64,000 nucleotides of DNA, from assembly GCF_901000735.1 (NCBI RefSeq), contig NC_081545.1:19864100-19928099 (forward strand). Direction: 5' to 3'. This DNA is from Corylus avellana. Taxonomy: Eukaryota > Streptophyta > Magnoliopsida > Fagales > Betulaceae. The notes beneath the pieces were generated by a model that was not told where the DNA came from, made no database searches, and saw only the letters and a list, made by a program, of their open reading frames with translations. A program made the position numbers and the translations under genes. Below, piece after piece: positions 24,401-36,400 of this stretch; within the stretch, counting starts at the first letter, position 1; the number at the start of each line of letters is the position of its first letter.

Positions 24401-27400
24401 TTTAGGGCTTGGTTCGTAAGGAAGCCAAGTGTTTGGTTTTTGTCTGCCCGAGCGTAGTTTTTCTGAGAATGGACTTAGAGAAAATCGAGGGCAAAATTCG
24501 GCCCCTCTTTAGGACTTGGTTCGTAAGGAATCCAAGTGTATGGTTTCTGTGTTTGCCTGAGGGTGAGTTTTCTGAGAATGGTCTTAGAGAAAACCGAGGG
24601 CAAAATCCAACCCTTCTTTAGGACTTGGTTCGTAAGGAAGCCTAGTGTTTGGTTTCTCTGTTTGCCCATGGGCAGTTTTTCTGAGAATGGACTTAGAGAC
24701 AACCGAGGGAAAAATCTAAGCCCTCTTTAGGACTTGGTTCGTAAGGAAGCTAAGTGTTTGGTTTCTCTGTCTGTCCGAGGGTAGTTTTTCTGAGAATGGA
24801 CTTAGAGACAACTGAGGGCAAAATCCGACCCCTCTTTAGGACTTGGTTTGTAAGGAAACCAAGTGTCTGTTTTCTTTGTCTGCCCGAGCTTGATGTTTGA
24901 GTTGTCTATTGTTACTTCTGGATGTGCCCTCCTGCTATTTCTATTCTGGCGAATGTTCCCACTTCTGTCTCTACATAAGGGAACTAGCATTGATTGTCCA
25001 CCGGTCGATTGACCGGGGACACTCCGATGCTTAAGTTAGTATAGGAATATCCTTGACTGTTGCATCAATAAAGTGTCCAATTTTATTCAGAAATTGAACA
25101 TTTAGCCGGGAATTGCATGGTAATATATTGAAAGATAAACAATTTAAAGGCAAAAATATAAAAAGAGTCTAATTGTTTCTCATTGGTAATACTTTTTCAA
25201 GTGCTCCGCATTCTAAGGTCTGGGCAGTGGTCTCCCGTCTTTGGCCTGCAAGTAGTATGCTCCTTGTCGGTGACTCTGTATGACTCGGTAAGGCCCTTCC
25301 CATGTTGGTCCCAACTTGCCTTCCGTCGGGTCTGTAGTGGCTATCGTGAGCTTTCGAAGTACCAGTCCCTTGGTTTGAACTCCCGGTACTTGACTTTCTT
25401 CTTGACGTATTTGGCCATGTTGCGCTGGTAGGCGGCCATAGTGCCTCCCGCCGTATCCTGCTTCTCTTGCAGTAGATCCAGGTTCAGTCCCATGCCTTCA
25501 TCGTTCAACCTTGGGTTATAGGTCTAAAATTTGAAACAAACAGACCCAACTTCAACTGGAATGACTGCCTTTGTTTCGAAGGCTAAGGCGAAAGGGGTTT
25601 CTCCCGTGGGTGTTCTCTCGATAGTCCTATATGACCAGAGTACCTCCGGTAGGAACTCCACCGAAGCTCCCTTTCTGTCTTCTAGCCTCTTCTTCAAGGT
25701 CTTCATCAGAGTCTTGTTGGTCGCTTCCATCTACCCATTCGTCTGAGGGTGTCCCGACGAGGAGAAATAGTTTCGCATGTGCAACTTTTTTTCGCGTGGG
25801 GAATCCCATAGCGACAAATCACTGACTTCCAAAGGAAACTTTTAATATGCCCAGTTGTGATTGTAGCTAGGGCTTCGGCTTCGGCCCACTTCGTCAAATA
25901 GTCGATTGCAACCACCGTGAATTTGCGACCTCCCTTTCCAATGGGCAAGGGTCCCACGATATCAACTCCGCACTGCGCAAAAGGCCACAGTGATGAGTCT
26001 GGGCTTAATTCTTCCGGGAGATTAGTAGTGACTTTGTCGAACCTCTGGCATTTGTCGCAGTGTTTCACTATTTCATAGAAATACCCGGCTCTAACCCGCC
26101 TTGTGAGCCAACATGCGACTCCCGGAGTGGCTTCCACATACTCCCTTATGTATCTCCTGCAGCATGTATTTCGCTTCCCGACCGGATATACATTTTAGTA
26201 GGGGCATGGTATAGCCCCTTTTGTAGAGAACATTTTCAATCAGGGTATACCTAGTCGATCTCATCCGTAGTTTTGCATGCCAGCTTCTTATCTTCAGGGA
26301 GTTTCCCTTCCTTTAGGTAGTCTACAATCTCCTTCATCCATCCCTAGTCTTCTGGGTTCTCCTTAATATTGATGACTTCTTCCGTTTTCGCTATTGAGGG
26401 TTCAGTTAGGTCCTAGACCACCCAGTCAGAAGCTTCGATATCTTCCTTTGTCTCGGATTTGAGTCGAGCCAATGGATCCGCCTAAGTATTATCTTCCAGC
26501 GGTATTTTAATGATCACCGTCTGTTCGAAGACGAAGCAGGGGGCGTAAAGATATTGCTTCATCTTTTCACCCCGTGCTTCGTATTCTCTTTTGATGTGTC
26601 CCGTCACTACCTGGGAATCGCTCCTTACTTCGAGGATCCTTTCCCGGATTTGTATAACATTGCTCGTCTGAATGATGCGTCGGTTGCAGTTAATTTGGAC
26701 TTCACTAGTGGATCCCTTCAGTGAAATTTTAGCTTTATTCGTACAACTCATGATCGGGAGGTGGATGTCTTGGCTTCCTTCTACACCTTGTTGTATTCCC
26801 ATAGTGTAAGAAGGGAAGGGGAAGACAAGCTTTGGTGTGCCTCGTCTCATAAAGGGAAGTTTGATGTTAGCTCCTTTTACAAGATCCTTGCTTGTAAAGA
26901 TGATCTTCCTTTCCCCTGGAAGAGGATTTGGCGGACCAAGGTTCCTTTGAAAGTGACTTTGTTTTTTTCGCTTGGTTGGATGTTTTAGGGAAGAGTCTTA
27001 CCATGGACAATCTTAGGAAGAGGCATGTCATTGTGGTCGATAGGTGCTGCTTGTGCAAATAGAATAGGGAGTTCGTGGACTACCTTCTTCTCCTTTGTGA
27101 GGTTGCTTGTGCCTTATGGAATGCTATCTTTAGTCCCTTTGGGATGTCCTGGGTTATGCCTAATCTGGTGGTCGATAGTTTTGCTTGTTGGTGGATGGGT
27201 AGTTTCCCTCAGAGTGCTGTCGTGTGGAAAATGGTGCCTTCATGCCTTATGTGGTGCTTGTTGAGGGAACAAAATGATAGAAATTTCGAGAACCAAGAAA
27301 ATACACTGGAGGAGCTCATGAGCTTTTTTTTTTTTTTTTCTCATTTTACTTGGACAACTGTGTTTTTAGCTCCCTTGGTGATTAGTTTTAATGATTTTTT

Positions 27401-30400
27401 ATTTTTTTTTTCTTCTTCTAGTTAGGCATTTTCTTTTATACTTCCTATGAACTAGGGTTGTGCCCCTTTATGCTTTTTGAATTGCATTACATTACTTAAT
27501 AAAAGAAAAATGCTTTTTTTACATCAAGTTGCTAAAGTGGCCAACCAAAGTTTTCTACCAAAGAAAGTAGTGGTTGGGTTGAGTTCATCTTTGCTACCGT
27601 AGCAAACGTTTCCTCATAATTTATTCCATAGGTTTGTGTAAAATCTATTGCAACCAGTTTGACCTTATATCCTTCCGCACAAGCACCAACCTTATTCTTT
27701 ACTGTAAACACCCTTTGGCATCTAACTACACTTTTTCCATTAGGCAGTTCGATTTAGTTCCCATGTGTCATTTTTTATGTGGAGCTTTCATCTGATCTTG
27801 CATTGCGCTTCCATTTGAACAACCAATCGTTTGGCCCTGTGTTGCATGACATGTTGTTCTTCCCTTAGCCATTAAACGACTTTCCATATAGTGTTTTTGA
27901 CAGCCACCACTTGCAGCCACCAAAACCATCATTTTTGCCATTGGAAATTAAAGATCATTCTTGAAATCAACTCAAAACACACTGCCTACTCAAACCATTT
28001 AAGATGCTCCAGCATGATTTCTTATAGGTCTAATATCACTTGCTGAGTTGGTCCAAGGTTTGTTCACCAATCTCTAAGGAAGAGTTGGGTATTAGGAACT
28101 TGATGGTGTTCAATTGTGGTCTCTTAGGTAAATGGTTGTGGCTCTATGGGCTTGAGAGAGTCTTGGTGGAGAGTTACTGTGGAATCTGAATTTGGCAATT
28201 CATGTGGTGGGTAGCCTTCTCTTGAGCCTTCTGGAGCATTTTGGATGGGGTTATGGAAGAATATTAGAAAGGCTTAAAAATTTCGTGTTATACTAGATTT
28301 GAGGTGGGAGATGAATCTAAGATTAGATTTTGGCATGATCAATGGTGTGGGGATTTGGATCTAAAGTTAGCCTTTTCAGTTTTATTTGGTATTGCTCGTA
28401 CAAAGTATGCCTTTGTTGAGGCTCACTTGGAGTTTTTGGGTTGTTCTAACCAGTGGAATGTGAACTTTCTATAATGGCGCATGATTGAGAGGTGGATGTC
28501 TTTCTCTAGGTGTTGCACTCAGTTTGAGTAAGAAGAGGAAGTGAAGATAAGCTGTNNNNNNNNNNNNNNNNNNNNNNNNNNNNNNNNNNNNNNNNNNNNN
28601 NNNNNNNNNNNNNNNNNNNNNNNNNNNNNNNNNNNNNNNNNNNNNNNNNNNNNNNAATTCTCTAGCAATTCCCTTGAGAATATGTTACATACTCAGAATT
28701 CTGATTGTGATAAATCTGAGTTAAGTTTTGATTGTCATGTTGCTTTGTCTTCTAACAATGATTATACTTCCGAGATAATATTTGTTAAATCAGAAAAAGT
28801 AGAAGATTCTGTGGTTAAAAGAAAAATAGCAGCTGCCTCGACCTCACAAGGTAAGAAAGTTAAGAAAATTCATATTGAACCTTATGTATCTTACCCTAAA
28901 TATAGAGTCGTCCATCCTCCTAGGAATCTACCTCCTAAAAGGTTTATCCCTACTTGTCATCATTGTGGAAAAGTTGGTCACATTCGTCCTCACTGTTTTA
29001 ATTTGAAACCTCATGTGCATATAAATAAAAATTCCTATTCTAGGAAAGAAAGTGAGGGTTTGGTCATAATGATGAGAGAAGTGCTATCTAGGCTAGATAA
29101 GTTTAAGCAAAGTCATAAGTCTAGACCTAAGATTTCTCAAGTTTGGGTTAGGAAGGATGATACCATTCACCCCTTGAGGGGGAGTGGTGATGATCTCACC
29201 TTATGTTAGGTGAGTCACCCACATGTCTAGGATTGTTTTTCTTGCATATCTTTGTATATCCTAGAGCATGTTGTTTTTCATTTTTCATTGCATTTTTGTT
29301 TTATTTTGTTTTGAAATTGTATTTTGTTTGTGTGCATTTCTTTTGTGAAAAATAACAAAAAGACAAAAATATTTTACTTTGGTTGTTTTTTTTCTTTTCT
29401 TTATTTTGTCTTATGCACCTAGATAATCCATTAATTTCTCATGTTGCTTTTTATGGATTTAATTCCTTACGTCTTATAATGTTCTTAATATGCATGAGAT
29501 GAAAATTTGTGTCAATGGACTTGTTTTTGTGGTTACCTAAAGCCTGAGCTTATGTGGTACATTTTGCCTATGCTTTATCTTTTGTGCACATTTAAGCTTA
29601 AATTGAGGTTGTGTTTCACTTTATTTGTGAGGTCTGTTAGGTAACCATATGAGGTTTTTGACTAGTAATATTTTTCAAATTGATCATATGCTAGTTGAAC
29701 CTAGGGCTTAAAAATTCCTGCTTTCTCTTTTGTGGTAAGCACCAAAAGTTTAAGGACACTTTCTCAAAGAGAAAAATAAACAAAATAGTGAAACAAATAA
29801 AATCAAAAGATCATATTCCAAAAGGAATTTATTTCACTGTGTCAAACTTGTGCAAAATATTTTACAAAGAGAATTGTATAGGATGAGAGTGGCTAGGTCC
29901 TAGTATGATAAGGTTTGACTTTTGATTTGATATACTTGTCAAAACCTCATGGTGGTGAAACTTTCTCCTCATTTTGTAAGTTGAAAATTTTTCTCTTTGG
30001 ATGGCTTACCCACACACCACACAAGCATGGGTTGAATGAAACATTTTCTTGGCTTAGGTTAAGCAATATGAGTTTCTAGCCATTTCTAGTATCATGTATG
30101 TTTTGCATATTTGGAGCATGTTTGGGATATTCATTGTGCAATACATGAGTCATTAATGTGTTATCATTTGTGTTCATTTGACTTTTGAGGGGGAGAAACA
30201 TGTTTCGCATTTTTTAGCTTCTTGTTGATTATTGAGTCATATGTTGAGGGTGAGTTTTTGGTGATGTGTGTTCATGATCTTGCATTCTACGTCATTTTTT
30301 TTGTGATCATGAGTTTTATTTCTGTATTCCTGTTCCACATATGCCTTAATATATTTTGTGAAGTGTTTCAGGAAATATGAAGACCTTTTGTCATTCTGTG

Positions 30401-33400
30401 ACAAAAAGGGGGAGTAAATATGGGGAGATGATGGGATTGGCTCGGCATTTTGGTTTTGTCACTGAATTGCCAAAGGGGGAGTTTGTTAGTTCTTGTGTTG
30501 GCTTAATTCAGTTCCAAAATGCAGAGGCTACTGTTCACGAGCTCAAACACTGATATAGAATACTCAGAATCCAATCTCCACCGTTCATAATGTAGATTCA
30601 TGTGTTATGAACGTCCCTGCAAAATTTCAGCTCAATCGGACCACAAACGCCCATCGATCGGGGCTGTTGATCAAGACTGGACAGCATTTCCAGAATGCTG
30701 TTTCACCCATGTCCGGACATGCCTTCCCCGGGTCCGGACCTCATTTCCAGAAACTCAAATTTTGCTCCGCAAAGCCGTGTCCGGACAGCCCATTAACATG
30801 TCCGGACACCCCGTAAGTTTGAGGCCCAAAAACGTGATTTTAAGTGGTTTAAGTCTAGGGTTTTGTCGGGGGTATATATACATCATTATAGAAGATAGAA
30901 GTACGAATTTTCACCCCCAGAGAGTTCGTCGGAGGCTGTGCTAAGAGAGATCATATGTGGTGAGCGTTAAATTGAATCTCTTAGAGTTTTAATTATTCCT
31001 TTGATAAATCTACGGTTGAGAAGTCTATCGGAAGGGTCCGGTAAAGGAGAATCACGTTGAAGAAGATTGTGAGCAAGGAGACGAGTTGTAGGCTTGTCGA
31101 TCTTACAGAGCCAAGGTCTTGCAAAGGGTTGTAAGTGTTCCTAGTGTCTGTAATCTCTAGATAATCTTTTGATAGTGATTTCCTGGGTTTGGCTGCCCCG
31201 AGAGGTTTTACTTTTAGAACGTTTTCTAAAAGGTTTCCTCTTCGTAACCAAAATATTGTGTCTGCCTTTTTATTGCTTTATATATTTTGGGTGATTGAAT
31301 TGTTTATTGCTTCATAATATTAATTCCGCATAAATTGTGATAAACAAGTTTTTGGAGTCGGCATAGCGTTTTTCACCCAGTTTGTGGAATATTGTTCGTT
31401 GGATCACTGTTCATCGGCGGGCAAACACTGTTCATCAGAACGGACACTATTCATTAGAAGTACTGTTCATCGGAGTACTATTCATGGGAGCACTGTTCAC
31501 AGTAAGTACTGTTCATGGATGGAGTACATGGCACTGTTCATGGACGGAATGCGGGATTACTGTCCACTGACAGAGTACGGAGCACTTTTCACGGACAGAG
31601 TGCGGGGTACTGTTCAAGGACGAAGTACGAAGCACTATTCACGGACAAAGTGCGTGGTACTGTCCAAGGATGGAGTATGGTGCATTATTCATGGATGGAG
31701 TGCTGGGTACTGTCAAAGGACGAAGTATAGAGCACTGTTCACGGACGGAGTGCGGGGTACTGTCCAAGGACGGAGTATGGAGCACTGTTCACGGACGGAG
31801 TGCGGGGTACTGTCCAAGGACGGAGTACGGAGCATTGTTCACGGACGGAGTGCTGAGTACTGTTCACAGACGGAGTACGGAGTGTGTGAATAGGGAACTC
31901 ATTTTTATCATACCTGGTCTAATTGAACTCTTAGCTAGCAAGCCAGAGAGAGGGATTTACTTGTCGACATAATTTTTGTTTTTAATGCTAAAAGTGAAGC
32001 TTTCATTTTGCATTCCACCTATGTATCCTGAATATTTAAATAATGTGCCTATGTAATACCAATTCGTATCTTTTTTCTTTCCTTTATAGGAAGTATACCG
32101 CATCAGGCTTCCCGGTCATCCAGGAGATATTGGTGAAGGAAAATCTGAAAATCAAAATCATGCCATTATCTTTACTCGAGGAGAAGCCCTGCAAACAATA
32201 GACATGAATCAGGTCGCTTCCATTCTTCATTATTTGATGATATGTTATGAAGTAACTTACTGTGTTTTCTTACCGTCTTTTTTCTTCCTTTTGTCAAGGA
32301 TAATTACTTTGAAGAAGCTTTTAAAATGAGAAATGTACTGAAGGAATTCTTAGACCATCAACATGGTCATCGGAAACCCACAATATTGGGTCTGAGGGAG
32401 CATATATTCACTGGAAGGTTAGTTATGTCATTGATTATAAATTGGATCTTAATGAGTGTTAATGGCATTCCGCAGAGAAACTTTTTTCTTTTTTTTTTAG
32501 TATGTATGCTTATCTTTTACCCTTGTATTTTACAGTGTTTCATCACTTGCATGGTTCATGTCCAATCAAGAGAACAGTTTTGTTACTATTGGGCAACGAG
32601 TTTTGGCAAATACTCTTAGGTAAGCGTGAAATTTTCATCAAAATCGACGGGTGCTTATGTCTAATATGTATATATTTTAAGGAAAAATTCACTTTACCAC
32701 CCCTGTAGTTTTAAGAGTTTTTCAATTTGAACCTCAAAGTTTAAAAATTGGTAATGTACTCCCTAATGTTTCAAAAAATTTTAATTTAAACCTTCTGTTA
32801 TTAATTTCAGTCAATTTGGAAGGAAATCTATGAAATTACGTAATTACCCTCAGGCTTTTTTTTTTTTTTTTTTTTTACTTTCCGTCCAATTTAACGGAAA
32901 TTAGTAACGGAAAGTTTAAATTGAAATTTTTTGAAATATTAGGGGGATACATTACCAATTTTTAAACTTTGACGTTCAAATTGAAAAACTTCTAAAACTC
33001 CAGGAGGGTAAAGTGGATTTTCTCCTATATTTTAAATTGCTCTTTAACTATGTTTTGTATATGTTCTTTTTCTTTCTCTATTTTTTCCCCCAACTGCATA
33101 TGAGAGTTTTTCTCTTTCTTTTTTTATTTTTATTTTTAATATTCTTTCCGATATAAAAAGCAACATTCTTAGTTACTTTTTTGCTCTTAAATGAAGATTG
33201 CTCCAAACTCTAAAGAGAACAAAACATCTTTTATAGTTCTTGACTTCAAGGTTAAAATGAAACAAATTAAAGCTACCCTAAAAGAAAAATTCAGTTACAA
33301 ATAGGTATATGGCAAGTTTAGATGAAGCAACATCTATAGAAATTGCATATATATATATATCACTTTACTCAACCCAAGATAAATATGAAAATAGATTTAT

Positions 33401-36400
33401 TCCCCTATGATTATGATAACATTATTGGTGCATTTGATTTAAGTTGTAGTTCAAATAGCACGTCTTTTTTTTTTTTTTTTTTTGATAATCTTTCATAAAA
33501 TGGATCATTGACAGAGCAATTGCTCTGTCAATATAATATCTCTGATACAAGATGGACACTTCTCACTCCATTCAGTATCATTGACCTGTTGAAGGGCCAA
33601 TCGTGCTAAGCCATGAGCCACCCTATTCCCCTCACGATGTACATGCTTAACTTGCCACCTAGAAAATTTATTTAAATTTAGCTTGACATCATCAATCAGG
33701 TGTCCCACCTTACTAGTGTTCAGCCCCTTCTCGTGGATAGCATCAGTAATTTGCTTTGCATCACCTTTGATAATAATATGCTGCACTCCTTTCTCTCTCC
33801 CAAATACAGTCCCGTGGTAGAATGCCAAAGCCTCAGCCACAACTGGATCCCATAAGCCCCTTTTTCTGATGCATTTTGCAGCTAAGAGTATTCCTTCTTG
33901 ATCACGCATGGCTAGACCGAAGCCCATCACTCCTTTTTTATTCAAAGCTGCATCCACATTTACTTTAATCCACCCTGTTTCCGGTTTGGTCCACTGAACT
34001 TGACTTTGCGTATTGGGCACATTTTGCTGGTGTTCAAGCTGATTTGCTTGCTCATAATCATGCACTGCCTGTTCAGCGTTTCTAACCACAGAATCTGGGT
34101 GGACGAAAGTGCCCTCAAAAATCAGAGCATTTCGTCTTTGCCAAATGCTTCTCGATATCACTGAGAACAAGCACAGAATTTCTATCCCCCCTTTGCATAC
34201 AAATCCCCTGCTACCTGGAGAAAATCTGGCCCTGTAGAGCTACTCTTTTGGAAGACCTTGTGGCTAGCTCCCCATACATCTCTCGACGCCGGACATTCCC
34301 ACAAAGCATGGGACGTAGTTTCAGCCTCCAAACTGCAAATGGGACATATGGGGTCCTCAATAACCCTTTTCCGCAATAGATTATCTTTAGTCGGTAAAAG
34401 GTTTTGACATGCCCGCCACATAAAATTTTTAACCACATTTGGAGCCTGCATTTTCCAGATTCCCTGCCATAAATCTTTTTGCCCCTTTCTACTTGAGCTC
34501 TCAGGTTGTAGTCCACTCTCTTGCTCTTTTAACATATGATAAGCACTTCTTACCGAGAATTTTCCATTTTGAGTCCCTCTCCATACCAATTTATCCGGCT
34601 GATTTAGGCAACTGAATGGGACCTCTTGAATGGCCAACTGATCCTCTACATTGAATAATTCTCTTAGCAAAGTTAAATTCCAGATCTGTCCCTCATAGTC
34701 AATAAGCTCTTTCACTTTTGCTCCCAAATCCAACAATTTTGGCAGTGATTTCACCATAAAAGTGGATGGATTGCGAATCCATTTATCACCCCATATCCGA
34801 ACTTTGGAACCGTCCCCAATTCTCCATATCAACCCATCATTTATTACTTTGCATGCCCCTTGTATGCTTCGCCAAGCGAAGGAAGGTTTATGCCCCAATT
34901 GCGCCTCCAATATTGTACAATCGGAATAGTACTTTGCTTTTAGTATTTGCGCCGTCAAGCTATCCGGATTTATCCATAGCCGCCAACATTGCTTTGCCAA
35001 GAGAGCTTGATTGAAAAAAATGAGATCCCGGAACCCCATACCACCATGTGATTTAGCCACTCCTAGCTTCTCCCAACTCATCCAATGGATGCGTTTCTCA
35101 TTTGATTTGTTACCCCACCAAAACTTCTTCATCATAGAATTTATATCATTACATAGAGCCTTCGGTAGTAGGAAAACGCTCATGCTATATGTCGGTATTG
35201 CTTGAATCACCGCCTTTAATAAAATCTCCTTGCCAGCTTGGGAGAGGAAATTTAATTTCCAATCTTGCAATCTCTTCCACACCCGGGTCTTGATGCTTTG
35301 GAATTCCGCCATTTTGGATTTTCCGACCAATTCAGGTGATTCGGGAAGTCCTGCTACTTCTAGAATTTTCCTCTTCACATGATCCGCGGTGTTTCTGCTA
35401 AAAAATAAAGCGGTTTTCTCCTTATTCAACCTTTGGCCTGAGGCACGAGCATAAATATCCAAGACTTTTGTTATCCGATTCCAATGCTTCACATCAGCCC
35501 TGCAAAACAATAAACTATCATCCGCAAAAAAAAAAAGATTGATCTTAGGCCTCGTTTGGAAGTAGGCACCCCATCAATATACCCATTTTTCTCCGCCTTA
35601 GTAAGAAGAGAGCTCAAAGCCTCCGCACAAAGTAAAAATAGGTAGGGTGAGATAGGATCTCCTTGCCTTAACCCCCGTGAAGGGGAGATATGGCCCACAG
35701 GATTGCCATTCACCAAAATAGCATAAATAACCGAACGAACACACATCATTATGAGATTAATCCACCTCTTAGTGAAACCCATTCTTCTCATAATCGCTTC
35801 CAAAAAATCTCATTCCACCCGATCATACGCTTTACTCATGTCTAATTTTATGGCCATGTACCCCTCCTTACCCCACATACGAGTGTGCATAGAATGCAAC
35901 GTCTCGTAAGCAGCCAAAATATTATCCGTGATCAACTTTCCCGGAATAAAGGCGCTTTGATTCATAGAAATCAGATTAGGCAAAAGCACCTTAAGTCTAT
36001 TGGCAAGGACTTTTGATATAATCTTATAAAAGACATTACACAAACTTATGGGCCTAAACTCCGTCACCCTTGTAGGATTAGGAGTTTTAGGTATAAGTGC
36101 TATATATGTAAAATTAAGCTCCCTTGCAATAACACCCGAATTAAGAATTGTTAATATAGACTGACATACCTCCTCACCCACTACCTCCCAGTTGTCAAGA
36201 TAGAAACCCGCAGAGAAACCATCAGGGCCAGGGGCTTAGAATGGAGACATTTGTTTCAGGGCTAAAGATACCTCTTCCACAGAAAATTCCTTCATCAGTT
36301 CATCATTCATTTCAGGAGACACACAGCACTCAAGAGCTGCCAAACATGGGTCTGGAACTGTTTCAGCTTCTGAACGGAATAAAGATTGGAAATAATTAGT

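Larger units (their letters stand above)
20366..26745 (-). mobile_element. Tat-like Ty3/gypsy retrotransposon, 5' half deleted, with antisense extra ORF
   Basis: Read on the minus strand the order is RNase H (26745-26470), integrase (26137-25524), tail of pol to about 25190, tandem repeats (24895-24250), extra ORF region in antisense (24128-21529), second tandem array (23247-22858, inside the extra ORF region), polypurine tract (21035-21022) and 3' LTR (21019-20366). Gag, protease, RT and the 5' LTR are absent; RNase H abuts LINE sequence at about 26745. Elements of the Tat group are known to carry an additional ORF, sometimes antisense, and variable tandem repeats between pol and the 3' LTR, which matches this layout. 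The pol frames contain frameshifts and stops, so it is inactive. Confidence 0.8.

Noticed and set aside
31384..31972. Long open frames over the minisatellite at 31384
   Set aside because: They arise because the 50-bp unit lacks stops in several frames; the peptides are just repeats of the unit.
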